DNA of 64,000 nucleotides from Crocodylus rhombifer (taxonomy: Eukaryota > Chordata > Crocodylia > Crocodylidae): positions 62,001 to 126,000 of the forward strand of contig JAVSML010019020.1 in the NCBI GenBank assembly GCA_038503035.1, given 5' to 3'. The notes beneath the pieces are model-generated. The model was not told the DNA's origin and made no database searches. It saw only the letters and a program-made list of their open reading frames with translations. Made by a program: the position numbers and the translations under genes. The first letter of the stretch is position 1, and each line of letters starts with the position of its first letter. Below, piece by piece: positions 1 to 15,617 of the stretch.

Positions 1-87
1 CAGATTTAAAAAAAAACCTGGCAGGACGGAGATTGGAGGACACAAAAAGGACATGTCCTGGAAAACCTAAACATATGGTAACCCTTG
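1..87. repeat. Fragment of an unidentified interspersed repeat
   Basis: The piece ends near position 85 with a GGTAACCCT-type terminus and carries the palindromic core GGACATGTCC. That combination resembles the terminal part of short inverted-repeat elements common in reptile genomes. It is cut by the window start, so the other end cannot be seen. The family assignment is a guess. Confidence 0.25.
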
Positions 88-90
88 CTT

Positions 91-244
91 TAGATAAAGC
101 ATGCCACAGCCATTTTGAAATGTGCATGGAGCTTAATGCATGTGACAATAAGCTGCTTTAATTTAATTAGAGTGGCTGTCCAGGAACCACTGTAATTAAA
201 ACAGCCTTCTCCCATGCCAGAGCATGTGTATAGGCAGCCTATGT
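91..244 (+). repeat. Interspersed repeat R1, copy 1
   Basis: This segment matches 11893-12044 in the same orientation. Shared blocks include TAGATAAAGC at the start, GTGACA followed by TTTTAATTAGAGTGG in the middle, and GCATGTGTATAGGCAGCCTA near the end. The two copies are about 150 bp and diverged by several indels. No open frame or clear terminal inverted repeat is visible, so I cannot name the family. Confidence 0.6.
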
Positions 245-2284
245 GGAGTAATTTTATGTCCAGGTGTAATTTTTTCTGGAGCTTTTTGTCAGCAGCAATA
301 TATTCCATGCACCTCAACAAAAGGCTTTGATGCACCATCCCTTCCTTTTGACTCGTATGGACCTTTGGTTCCAGGGGTGCACGTGCTTCAGCAAATGGAT
401 GCAAGACTAATAAGCTGTTTGTCTGTATTCCCGTGTGGGGAAAAAAAAGTACTTTACTGATCATAGCCAAAGAACATGGCAACCTTGTTTTGCCAACAAG
501 GTGTACTTCGGCTGGAAATAGTTAAACTTGGCTACAAGAAATAAGTAGGGACCTACTAAACTCACAGGCCCTGGCGACCAATTACACGGCTGTAACATGG
601 CCAGGGCCCCCAATTTCATGGCTGTATGATGGCTGGGCCTGCCATTTTGAAGAGGGAACAAAGCAGGGCCTCTGATTGGCTGAGGAGCACTGCAAGTCCT
701 ACTCCTCCCAGGCACTGATTGAAAGCTATAGCCCTAACTAGAGCTGCCTGGCTTGTTAATTCATTAATTATCACCCTTCTCAAGGGGGGAAGGGTAATAG
801 TTACTGAGTAAACAAACAGTTTAATAGTGGCATTAACCAGTTCCCTACCCAAATAAAGTATAAAGCTAGCTAGCTATCTGGCTAAAATAAAGCAGGACTT
901 TTCCCTGCTCCCCCACCACTCCCCTTCTGGAGACCAGAGACATGAACTTTCCAGCCTCTCCCTCCACTCACCGCCACCCTCCCCACCCCCCCTTCAGGAG
1001 ATGGGCACTTTGCCTTTATTTTCTTGTTGCTTCTTTTGCTATTCCCTAGCCCTTCTAGGGGAGAGCTTTTTGCTGGCTTTTTAAACATAGTGGATTCCCC
1101 GTGCTTTTTCATGGGGAACCAGCTATTTCATGATCGTGAGAGACTGCCAATTACACGATTTCCATTAAATTGTGTATTTGGTAGGTCTCCAGAAATAAAA
1201 TCCTGAGATGGCTATTGGGACAGCATAGTGCTGACTAGGAAACACTTGGAGTGACAGAACAACAAAAGAAATCCTCTCCACCTGCCCTTCAGTTGTAAGA
1301 GGGGTAATACAGGTGTCCAAGCTCTGTGAAGGTGAGGAAACTGTGGTTTAGGGCTGTTTTAATGTTCCACTTAAGGTCCATCTCTCAGTAGGGAACTGGA
1401 TTATCAGCTGGTGTCAATTGATGCAGTTCTATTACCTTCAGTGGCCTAGGCCAGTTTATACTAGTGGCTTAGGCCAGTTTATATGAGTTATGGGTCTAGC
1501 CCCATAATGTTTTATTCTTGATGACCCACAACTGTTTGACTAGTAAGTCTGTTATCCATACCTTTCTTCCCACTGTGAAAACTACTGCAGGAACTTCAGA
1601 TCAGGACCCATACCTGGTGCTATGTTAGTGCAGGTTTGTTGTGATAAGAGCAGAAGATGTATTGAATGAGGATGTTGTCTGGATTCAATTAAAAATTAAA
1701 CCGAGGGTTTGCAAAGAAATATAGGTAATTTGTTGAGGCTGCTGCTACAGCACTTTGAGGCAGGAAACTTGAGTTTTAGATTTGAAAGTCATAAAATATA
1801 CATATTTTCTTCTTTTATAAAAATCAAGAGACATGTTAATTCAGATAAATGCATCACTGTTCTATTTCATGCACGTTTGTATTTATTTTCAAACTACAGT
1901 AACACCCAAGCGGGACTGAAACTCCATTTTGTCATGCCCTAGACAAAGTTCTTACTCTAAAAGCTTCTAATCTAAATATACAAGCAGTACCATAGCAAAG
2001 GAGGGGTGAGTGGGGTGACCCCCCCCCAGGCACTGAATCAAAAGGGTATCAATAGGCGCTGCCTAGCCGAGGTGGGTTGTGGGACAAAGCTGCGAGCGGC
2101 TTGTTGGGGGCGGGGGGTGCAGCTTCCACTGCTGCATGTACTCCTGGGCAAGTGGGGGGGGGGCAGGCATGTGCCCCCTGATCTGTGTGTGGGGCAAGGG
2201 TGGGCTGCTGCTGAGGGCTTGCCCTGGGCATCAGACTTCCTTTGTACAGCACTGTATATAAGTCGGTCAAAAGTTGTGCCTAAG

Positions 2285-2415
2285 GAAGAGACAGATAAGA
2301 CATAGAGATGGGAAATAGGTTGCCTGTAGTCGGACATCAGATCAGCGAAAGCCAGGAATGGGCCTTGAACTCTAGCCTCCAGTCCTATGCCCTACCAACG
2401 CAACTGGTCTGTACC
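2285..2415 (-). repeat. Old SINE relic (MIR/CORE-SINE type)
   Basis: The plus strand reads like the antisense of an ancient tRNA-derived SINE: a GCCAGGAATGGGCCTTGAAC block followed by CCAGTCCTATGCCCTACCAAC. On the minus strand the sequence GAGTTCAAGGCCC resembles a degenerate RNA polymerase III B box. The A box region is too eroded to call a tRNA gene. Divergence is high, as expected for a relic shared across amniotes. Confidence 0.4.
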
Positions 2416-2977
2416 ATAATGTGACTGTTATAGCATGAAAATCAGGAGTTGCCTAAAATTGTAAGCTTAGAGTGCTATTAAAATTATTCAGTATAAACCA
2501 AAGCCAAGATATATAATTTTCCAATAGTGCCTTGGTAAAAGGGTGCAAGTCCCTCTTGTGTTCTAAAATGTTTGCAAGATGAGTTCAGTGTCTGGGCCAA
2601 CCAAACCTCTGTGGTGATGTTGGGAAGACTTATGTCATTGCAGACCTTTTAACTGGGCCTCAAAGCTGATTTAGTTCAGCTGTACTATTTCTTCTCTACC
2701 AGCATCTGTAAACAAAAAATGTCTGAATTTTATATCATTGGAAAAACTAGCCAGTTAATCCTGAGGCTGACCAGAGCCTTTCCCTTTGGCAATTAAATGA
2801 CACAATTTAAGGCTCAGATTTTCAAAATCAACTAACAATTCTGGATAAAACTGAAGCCCTTTTCAGATGTCTCATGTCAGTCTCAAAGCTACAAGTCAAT
2901 TTTGAAAATCTTGGTATGGGACTGGAAAAGATAGCAATAACTGGAGACGTACATTGAGTCACAGAGGACCTGTCTGA

Positions 2978-6830
<3,853 letters not shown>

Positions 6831-7040
6831 ACTAGGGGCAGCTTGTGAATGCTCATTGTAGAGGTGGACTGCAGACTTGTTAACATGCCTGGACTGTTTG
6901 CACTGCAATCTGGGGCTGGATGGATGCTAAATGTTTCAGTTTTGACACGTTTTGAATCTTGTTAGGCAGGTGTGTGTTTGTGCGTGCTTGTTTTTCCCTG
7001 GTAAGAGCAATCACCTTGACATGGTATTTTGGGGTTTCAT

Positions 7041-7042
<2 letters not shown>

Positions 7043-7093
<51 letters not shown>

Positions 7094-7103
7094 NNNNNNN
7101 NNN

Positions 7104-7150
<47 letters not shown>
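7043..7150 (+). repeat. (TG)n microsatellite interrupted by an assembly gap
   Basis: The tract is nearly pure TG from 7043 to 7150, broken by ten N at 7094-7103. The N block is flanked by TG on both sides, so the true repeat length is unknown and probably longer. It lies about 210 bp after the SLC1A4 stop codon, probably within the 3'UTR. The long valine-cysteine and histidine-threonine open frames here are artefacts of the dinucleotide repeat. Confidence 0.97.
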
Positions 7151-7153
<3 letters not shown>

Positions 7154-7300
7154 GTGCATGCATACACATGCACACACATATACATATAGGAAAACAATAC
7201 CATCTGAACTTTTAATTTAAAAAGATAGTCAGCAACAGAGCTCATGGGGGTGGGAAGGAATGAAGTAACCAGCAAGTATTGATGGTAGCTGGAAAACATC

Positions 7301-7457
7301 CAGGAGCAGACAATTATTTTGGGCAGAGGGATGCTTACTGAGTTTTGGCAAGCCATTGAGGGCTGCATGACAGGCAGCCAGGGGCAGATAAATATTAATT
7401 ATCTATAGCCATGAGCCAGATAGAATAGCCTGGAGGGCCGCATTTTACCCACCCCTG
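7301..7457 (-). mobile_element. Short hAT-type DNA transposon relic (family with 26570-26786)
   Basis: The right end reads CATTTTACCCACCCCTG and the interior GGCAAGCCATTGAGGGCTGCATG. These are the reverse complement of parts of the element at 26570-26786. The left end begins CAGGAGCAGACAATTATTTT. The flanking 8-mers (7293-7300 and 7458-7465) do not match well, so the insertion is old or truncated. Confidence 0.6.
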
Positions 7458-8909
7458 TATCACTCGGTATTGTGCTATACAAGGCTGAGGTCTAGCACAT
7501 CCTTCAGTTGTATTTAGGTATCAGTACTTACTGTGAAATACCAGCTTAGGACTCTCTAGTGAAACAATAGAAAGTGCCATTTTGGTCCCCCAGTCTGTTA
7601 AAAACATTATTGGAGACATATGCTGGAAACTTGTTTTGTTTTGGGGTATTTTTTTTTTTTCAAATTTAGCATGAGAGCCTGATCCTCTTTCCAGTCTCAT
7701 GCTGTATTACCAGAACATTTGCAGGAAGGCAGACCTCACAGCAGCTTTCACTCTCTACTCCCTCATTTTTGGTGGTGTAAATTTTAAAGGCAAAAACACT
7801 GGCCTTTAAAATAAGAGGTCTGGTTCCCAGCTTCCCTTCCAAAGAGGCAAAACAAGCCACTTATAAACCAGTTGTGGTACAGTAAGTACTCTGGGATTGA
7901 GAACTTTTATAGCAAGTCACAGAATTGGTGATAACAGACTTGAGACAAAAAAATTGTCAGCTATGTACATTTAAATGTACATGTATGCTCCTGCCACTGC
8001 TGTGTTTTCTGTTTGTGTGTCTTTAATGGATCAAGCCAAATGTGGTGTGAGGTGCAACTTGCACCATACAAGGTGTTGTCTTAACTCCTCCAGGGTACTC
8101 TGCCTGACACTGAGCCAACTGCTTTCTGACTTACCCTCCAGGCTTTGTGAATTTACAAAGCCCACTGAAGTCACTGTAAAGCTCCACTTCGTTGTTGTGG
8201 GTCTTGAATCGGGTCCATAAAGCCTCAAAATGAACACTGTTTAAACGTTGAGGTCTCATCTGACTTGTGATGGAAAACAAGCATGACACCTTGCCATGAC
8301 TTATTTTAGGGTGAGCTTCCCAGGCACATTTAGCACAATCATTGCATGTTTGTGCTGTCCTCACTGTGCCCCTGAAAAAAGTCATTGTTGGCTTATCTCG
8401 GCAACATACATTTGTAGAGATTCTTTCCCTTTTTCCTTCCTCCTCTCTGTACAGGAGAGAGAGAGAGAGAGGAAAGACTTCTATTGCTGGAGTTTCTCAT
8501 TATGACAGCTCAGATTTACTAAGAGCAGCAGCTTTGGCTCATAAAGTATCTTTCCTCATGAAGGAACACAAAGTGCATTGCAAAAAGACATGCAAAATAT
8601 ATACAGAGGTTACTTCCCCCGTCACTGGAGGGCATGCCAAAGTCTGCACCAGCTTCCGTTTCTGCATAGATGTATGATGTAGCTTTCTATAGAGTGCATT
8701 GCAATAATCACATGTAGCAAAGTGATTATATTTACCTGAGTTGGAATTTAACCAAGGCTAACACTCCTACCCTTACGAAAAGATGCCATAGTATTTTAAT
8801 GGACCAGAAATGTTCAGGACCAATCTTTGTGTTGTCCAAGAAACCTGGAATCTTGCAGGCAGCTAAACTCTATTTTAGGCTCATGTGAAGAGCCTGTTCT
8901 TTTACATGT

Positions 8910-9105
8910 GGGCACAACTACACGTACACTTTAATGTTCATTAGCCTATTTTAATGTGCATTAAAGGATCACAAAAAATGCCATGCATTTTTGCTAATGC
9001 ACATTAAAATGGGCTAATGCACCCTTTTCTAGTCCCTCATAATGGAGGTACTGAATTTTAATGTGCATTACCAAAAACGCATTAATGAACGTGTAGACAC
9101 ATCCC
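8910..9105. mobile_element. Short palindromic MITE-like element
   Basis: The two ends are imperfect inverted repeats: GGGCACAACTACACGTAC on the left, and the reverse complement of the right end reads GGGATGTGTCTACACGTTC. Both continue into TTAATG, TTTTAATGTGCATTA and related blocks that are themselves inverted within the element. There is no coding capacity. The class (hAT-like or other) is not certain. Confidence 0.5.
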
Positions 9106-11330
9106 GTATGTATTATTCTTACATAGCAAATATCATGCCTGGGATTTCATGAAAGTTGAAACATTTTTTCCCTATCAACACATCGTCTTATGAATTATTT
9201 TGTCCATCATCATTGTCATAAGCAATATTTTTATTGGCTGCTTAATGTAGTATTATTTGCTTTCAACACAATGCAGGCCTGTGTGACTATGTTATTTCTG
9301 GGCTCTTCCATCCCATTTGTTCTTCGACTTGAGTGAGCTATGCAAAATCATAAAGGCTTCAATGTTACAGTATCTTTACTGCAAAAAAACATGGTATGTG
9401 TTAACAGCTGTCCATGGGCCCTGATCCAAAACCTTTCTGAAGGGCAGCATCTTTTTCCATTGGATCAAGGCCTTAAAATAAGGGTGTGAGTTGAAAAAAT
9501 AAGTGTGTGAAGGATCTTCATAATTTTTATAGTGTAGGAATTGCAGGAATGTTCTGCTCCTCTGATATGATCATTGTCATACAATATGCAGAGATTGCCA
9601 TGTTTTAAAGCACTTTATGGGATCTGTAGCAAAGGGGCTGCCTATGGGCCAGCCAAGCTGCCACTATGCACAGCTGCACTGCAAGGGAAGCCCATCACAA
9701 CTGCGCTGCTGTCAGCGCCAGTCACCAGGATTTCTTTGTAATATGGACACGATCTCTAAAAATAATTTCAGTGACTTTGAATTAATATATCATTGAGCTG
9801 AAAAATGTTACTGCTTCTTTTCTTGGTTCATCTCTAGGCTATCAACGTGCTTTGTTAATTGACTTCCCTTCCACAAATAATATGAATTCCCTGATGAAAT
9901 AAGACTTTTTTTATGCCTTTGATTTGGAATAGGCAAATCCTGTCTTTTCCTCCTGGTACCAGAATACAGGAGTTTGGTGCAAAAGTACTTCCTGGGGATT
10001 GAGGGGTTTTATAGCCCTTACAGACCGTGGGCTATGACAGTCTCTTTTGTGTGTTTGCTTTGCCTCCTTGTTGTAAGGACAGGCCAGTGAGTCTGCATAG
10101 TCGTAGACTCGTTCTAACATCCTCCATAAGGCAGCATGATCTCAAGGTAAGTATGGACCTCCATGTTGAAGATGCTTTGATAGTTGGAAATTTACATGAA
10201 GGCTTCTTTACTTAAATCTGGCAGTGGAATTTTATTGCCCATTTAAACTGCCAGCGTGGTGAGAATCTGACCCTCTGTCTTCACTTCCCATCTGCAGAAT
10301 GGAGACTACATAGTAATAATCTACAGCTGTGGTCAGTTGTTGTCACATTGTTCCACAGGTCACTGCAAGATAAAGGGTTCTCTTAAACCATGTAACCCGC
10401 TGGGTCAGCATATTTAAGGAACACCAGTTTTTGTAGCCACTGACATGCAAAGGAGTGACATGGCTGGCATTGTCTGGCCACTGCTCCCTCACAATGTAAA
10501 GAATGAGCCTGAAACACAACTGTGACAGAACGGGTGCCTCCTCTACAGCCCACCAAGGTGTCCTTCTGCTTCTCTAGTTAAAAACAATTCCTGTACTACT
10601 TGGATCCATCTTCTCCTTTGGCAGCAGTTTTTTTGGTCCTGACAATGTTTTGCTGATCATGTTGAATCATATTGACCAGTTTACAGTTCAGTATTTTATT
10701 GTAAAAGTGGTGTTTGGATTTCTAGCAGTGTTGTGACTGTGGCTACCGGGTGCTGTTGCAATAATAATAATGATTATTATTGCCAGAGTCCCCACCTTGC
10801 TGTTGAAAGAGCAGCTTGACACCTTCCTTTGCAGTCTTTCCATCTCCATGTTCACATTGCCCACAGCATTCCCACCCAGACCTTTCCTCTCGTTCATTCT
10901 TTCCTCCCTACCCCTCTTTACCACATTGCCATAGGATATTTGTCCGTATCTGGGAAGAAGACCCAGCTGTACGCAGTTGAATACCGGTGTATGAGTGTAA
11001 CTTTCTTGAGAATGCCCAAGTGGATCTTAGGGATGTAGCTTTAGCTAATCTTTTCACAGTTGTAGGCTGAGATCCCCTGTCCAGCCGCCACTTCCCAAGG
11101 CTCAGTTAGTACATAAGTTGCCTTGATCAATGACACTATGTAATACCTATGGGTGCCTATAACCATGCTCCTTCGCATTTGAATTAGAACAGGTTGGAGC
11201 AGACTTGATCAATAGCGTCTACTCCAGGTTCTAATTCGAATACTGCAGCATCATGTCTGTTAAGCCCCTGCATGTTTTAAAATATCTGCAGGGCACTTTA
11301 AATTTAATTTGACAAGGTTTAGTTAGATTC
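9106..11330. other. Intergenic DNA, nothing recognised
   Basis: Between the MITE and the CR1 fragment I see AT-rich unique-looking sequence and one short ATT/ATA trinucleotide run near 10760-10780. Open frames are at most 78 codons and have no recognisable protein features. Confidence 0.5.
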
Positions 11331-11334
11331 ATAG

Positions 11335-11890
11335 ACACTAGGGCCAGAAGGGACCTCAAAAGATTGAGTCCAGCCCCCTTCCCCAGGGGGAGAAAGTCAG
11401 CAGGGGTCATAGGATCCCAGCAAGATACACATCCAAATGTCTCTTGAAGGCATTCAATGTAGGTGCTTGAACCACCTCCAATGGCAGTCTGTTTGAGACC
11501 TTGGGGGCTCGGACAGTAAAGAAGCTCTTCCTTATGTCCAGCCTGAAACGGTCCTGGAGGAGTTTGTGACTGTTGGACCTTGTCATCCTTTGGGGCGCTC
11601 TGGTGAACAATTGTTCCCCAGATCCTGGTGAGCACCCCTCATAAACTTATAGGTGGACACCAGACCACCCCTGAGCCTGTGCTTTTCCAGGCTGAAGAGT
11701 CCCATGGCTCTCAGCCTGTTGTCATACAGTCTGCTTTCCTGACCTCTGATCATGCGCGTGGCTCTTCTCTGGACTCCCTCAAGCTTCTCCACATCCTTTT
11801 TGAATTGTGGAGCCCAAAACTGGATACAGTAATCCACCAAGGCTGAGTACAAGGGGAGAATGATGTCCTGGGATTTGCTTGAGAAGCATC
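11335..11890 (-). mobile_element. CR1 LINE fragment, 3' end with reverse transcriptase C-terminus
   Basis: On the minus strand two adjacent frames encode CR1 reverse transcriptase C-terminal sequence. The block ending near 11610 reads VDYCIQFWAPQFKKDVEKLE, followed by RRATRMIRG and GLFSLEKHRLRGGLVSTYKF. The next frame (about 11407-11610) reads RFRLDIRKSFFTVRAPKVSN and ends NAFKRHLD. The frame changes between the blocks, so the copy is dead. On the plus strand TTCATAGACACTAGGGCCAG marks the CR1 3'UTR terminus. The copy is 5'-truncated near 11890, where repeat R1 begins. Confidence 0.88.
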
Positions 11891-11892
11891 TA

Positions 11893-12044
11893 TAGATAAA
11901 GCATCCCATGGCCATTTTAAACACATGGGGCTTAATACACGTGACACTGTGGCATTTTAATTAGAGTGGATACCCAGGAGCCCCTCTAATTGAAACTTGT
12001 CCCCTCCCTCCCACCTCCTAAGCACATGTATAGGTAGCCTATGT
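11893..12044 (+). repeat. Interspersed repeat R1, copy 2
   Basis: This copy matches 91-244 in the same orientation, starting at TAGATAAAGC and ending near TATAGGTAGCCTATGT. It directly adjoins the 5' truncation of the CR1 fragment, so either may have inserted next to the other. No family name can be given. Confidence 0.6.
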
Positions 12045-13375
12045 CATTATCCTAAGGAAAGAGACTTTTTCTTTGCCTGGGGGTGTGACCAATATTTTCC
12101 AGCAATCTTCTGCTGTATCAGGCAGAGGAAGTGCCCGCACATTTTCTCCTGTTAGAAACTTATAATGAAAAGGGCTGTTATTCTGAGTAGCCAAGATTTA
12201 ACAGAGCCTTGCCTGGTGTAGTTGGGCTGTGTGATCCCAGGCGTACAGATATCTGTTCATTGCTGAGAACTTAAAACCCTCTTGAGATGTCTCTTGCAGT
12301 TACTGCAAACAGCTTTGTCTGAGAGCAGGCTGAGAACAGACTAGGCTCCTTGGGTTGTGTGAGGCAGGGGCTGTTCTTAATGTGCATTGTACAGTGCTCA
12401 GCACATTATTCACCTTTAACAAGTAACAATAAGTGCAGCCAGCCAAGGCCAAACCAGCTGATTTAAAAAAAAACTCTCTCCCTTTTTCTCGCTGGGTAAT
12501 TCAGTTCTCAGGGAGTATGCTTATCTGGTGAATCCTTTCTTGTGAAAGGATCTAGGCTTCAGCAGGAAACAAAAAAAGGGGCAGGGTTTTAGGCAGCTAT
12601 TGAAGGGAGAACTTCCTGCATCAGGCAATCCTTCAACCAGACCCAAGGGCATGGCAGCTTTGTTGCCAGTTACCCCTCGTATATTGCAACCTGTGTCTTT
12701 GTAGTACCAGGCTCCTCTGAGGCTCAGTAACACAGCTGCTTTCTGCAGAGAAGCCGAGGCTGTGACTGCCCCAGCAGCCTAAGATTCTAGGAGAAACCTT
12801 TGCTGAGCTGAGCCTATATACATTACTTCCCACAAGCGCAGCACATTTCTGCCTGGCACAGCCCGCTGACAAAACTCCTGATGTTGGAATCCACCCTGGG
12901 TCTCCCAGCCTCTATAGATCCTACTCCTAAAATTAGTTCTTCCCTTGACTGTCAGGAATAAAGCCACAGAAGTGAGGCTTAGCAAGAACCAGGGACTGGT
13001 GGAGATGTTCATCTATGCATTGACTGCAGTGGCACAATGACATGTTATAGGAGAGTGTTGGGATGGTGCTGGTTACATACACATGTTTGGCAGCTTGGGA
13101 AACATAATCCTGATCTCGTGCGTCTCCTCAACGGTCTAATTACAATGGGATAACTGCTGGCATAACTGGAGGGACATCTTAGGAAAGAACTTGAGGAGCC
13201 TCCCTGTGCCTGAGACAATAAGCACCCTAAGTTAAACATATGCCTGTGGCCAAAGATGTGATTGATGGGAGATATAAAAGGAAGAGGAGGGTAAAAGCTT
13301 TACTGCTACAAAGCTAAAAAGCAAATTGTTCTTTGGTGTTATAGAAAAAAGGAAAAGGAGTGGGATCCTGGGGCT
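12045..13375. other. Intergenic DNA, nothing recognised
   Basis: No exon, RNA gene or clear repeat is visible. Several 64-79 codon minus-strand frames overlap each other and lack recognisable protein features. Confidence 0.45.
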
Positions 13376-13379
13376 TGGG

Positions 13380-13735
13380 GATTAGGGAACACAACAACCA
13401 GTGGCAACATGCACAGGATGCACAGGGGTGCATGTGCACTCCCTGACAAGTCACATGGGTGGGAGGGCAGGTGGGAGCATGGTGTCCCCCCTGCAAGCGC
13501 TGGCCAATTGCTGCAGCCGCTCCCAGAAGTGGCTGCAGTGATTGGCAGGGATCAGCTGTGGGCAGCAAGAACGGCTGTGGTCACCATCCCCCCTCCCAGT
13601 TGGCGGGATTGGCCGTGGCGGGGACACCCCCCCCCCGGTCAGCGGGATTGGTCGCAGGGGGGCACATGCCTCCCCTAAGGCAGCACCGGTTGCCTGTGAC
13701 AACAGAGAGCAGGGAGCAAAACAGAACAACAGATG
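13380..13735. repeat. GC-rich interspersed repeat related to part of 47890-48514
   Basis: The segment is GC-rich in an AT-rich neighbourhood. It contains internal near-repeats around GGCGGGATTGGCCG and CAGCGGGATTGGTCGC. The block TGTGACAACAGAGAGCAGGG near its right end matches the reverse complement of about 47978-48018. Overlapping open frames of 84-112 codons here reflect GC richness and lack stop codons by composition rather than coding. Confidence 0.45.
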
Positions 13736-14459
13736 AGACTGGGAGCTTTGGCAGGGAGCAGAAAGTGAAGAAGCAGATTGAGCAGGGGAAGGAGTAGCTT
13801 ACGTTGTGGCTTGCTTGCCAGAAAGGTTAGTCTCCTGGAGCAGGGAATGGGATGAGAAGCTGAAGGAAAGGCATACTTCCTTCATGCAACTGGACAGAAG
13901 TTGTGAGAGCTACAGTGAACAGTGGTTAAAGTGGTTTGCAATGTGTATAGTAGAGGAAAGGCAGATCCCTGTACTCTGACTGGCAAGACGTTGTGACAGG
14001 CTAGTCAAAGCCCCAGGATTTGTAAAGTATAGTTACTGATAAATAAGCATATGATATACAAGCTCCAGGACTCTGAGTAGCCTATACTGGACATTAGCCA
14101 TGACTACAGAGACATAACAGTACAGTTCTGGGTCAGTGACTGTCCTACATTTGGTTTGCTCAATGGCTGAGACAAATGCTTTTCAATCCAATGCACACTG
14201 GTTATTACTATATGAACAGAAAGCAGAGTGTGTTGGTATTACTATTTATGTCAGTGTATTGGTAAAAAACATGTTGATTTGCCAATTCATGGAGGAAAGA
14301 AGACGATGAGAAATTACTTTAAATGTTGGACCACAGGCTGAAACAGCTTTGCTTAGATATTTTTCACATCACTATGCAGATCCTTAATCTAGCTACACTA
14401 TTTCTGTCTTCATACCTCAGCCCTTGGTTGTTAAATTATGCTAAGGGTAATGCTGATAT

Positions 14460-14700
14460 AAATCCTTTACACTTCCATAGTGCTTTTCACTCATTATTCT
14501 TTACAGACTTTTGACAAGGTGATGATATCAACCCATTTTACAGATGTGAAGGAGAAATTAATGCACAAAAAGATGAATGACTTGTCAAAGATGACAGCAA
14601 AGGTTGGTGGCATAACTTGGGAAATAGTGACCCAGTCCTGATATACGTGACAGCAGATATTTCCTGACATCCAGTCCCGTTCACACTCAAGCCAATTAGT
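14460..14700 (+). repeat. Ancient L2/MIR-type relic
   Basis: The order of blocks follows the widely shared amniote relic type: CCCATTTTACAGATGTGAAG, then GAATGACTTGTCAAAGATGA, and later GACCCAGTCCTG. Similarity is weak and many positions differ, so the subfamily is uncertain. Confidence 0.4.
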
Positions 14701-15485
14701 AGATGGTGGGTGCATAACTCATTGTCAATCCTTTGCAGTCAAGGAACATTGTCTTCCATGATTGTCTTATCTATGGGTCCAAAGGTGCATAACTACATTC
14801 TGGGGATAATAAGGTGTTTGGATGTAAAATGTTCGGGATTGAGGGAGGGTATCACTCTGTTCGTGCTTGGTGGAAACTTAAAAGTGAAGAGCTCTTATGT
14901 GAAAATTCATCTTTCCTTCAGGATGGATTTTGTACAGGCTAAGAATCAAATAAGATTCTCTCTCATTTAGCATTTGCAGACTTGGTTGCTTCCTAAGGGG
15001 TCTAATTCTGTTTAGGTGCTGAACATGCTCAACAAGTATTAGATCTTGCTAATGTTTTACCGCTCACTTCAATGGGAACAGAATCAGGCCAGCTGAAGTC
15101 CACAGGAGTTGACAGTCTTCAGCACCTCAGAAAATCTGATGCCATGTACCTCACTCAACAAAAATGCAAGTTTGTCTCCCTGGTTATTCAGGATCTCAAA
15201 AGGCCTGTTCTCAGAAGTTGGCTGCAAGGCAGAATAGCTGACTCAAAGGAGATCAAACCTAGGAATGCATAGACAATTCTGTATTAATGCAAAGTTAATG
15301 TTATGGTGTAAACCCACAGGCCACGTCCATATGTGCATGGACATTTGGTTCCCTGAGACATCCAGCAGTGGTGCACCTCGGGTTCTGTGGACCACCCAGG
15401 GCTGCAGGAGCAGTGATCCTGCCAGGCTCTAGTTATGAGCAGCACACACTGTCCCCACGTGTGCCACTCCCCTTTTCTTTTCCAT

Positions 15486-15617
15486 AGGGTTTTTTTTGAC
15501 CCCTGCATATCCAGGGATCAAAAAACCCTGACCCCATGCTGCTCCCTTGCAGCACAGAGAACAGCTGAATGTGCGGTATATGGCACTGCAAAAGTGTCTG
15601 TGGTGCCACATACCGCA
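15486..15617. other. Two adjacent inverted repeats able to form hairpins
   Basis: The first inverted repeat pairs AGGGTTTTTTTTGACCCC (15486-15503) with GGGATCAAAAAACCCT (15514-15529). The second pairs TGCGGTATATGGCAC (15572-15586) with GTGCCACATACCGCA (15603-15617), 14 of 15 positions, across a 16-base loop. They may be internal parts of a palindromic transposon covering about 15300-15670, or a single structured transcript. No element ends are proven. Confidence 0.5.

Larger units (their letters stand above)
6831..8900 (+). other. SLC1A4: SLC1A4 3'UTR (extent uncertain) and downstream DNA
   Basis: Sequence after the TGA at 6828-6830 must begin the 3'UTR. I see no convincing AATAAA signal in this stretch, so the polyadenylation site is unassigned. 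It contains the GT microsatellite and gap (7043-7150), a transposon fragment (7301-7457) and a short GA run (8455-8472). Short frames here are not coding. Confidence 0.55.

Noticed and set aside
2330..2405. tRNA-like sequence on the minus strand with a B-box-like motif
   Set aside because: No cloverleaf or intact A box; it fits an old SINE better than a tRNA gene.
6952..7368. Long open frames over the GT repeat (valine-cysteine and histidine-threonine runs)
   Set aside because: They are produced by the dinucleotide repeat and pass through unknown bases.
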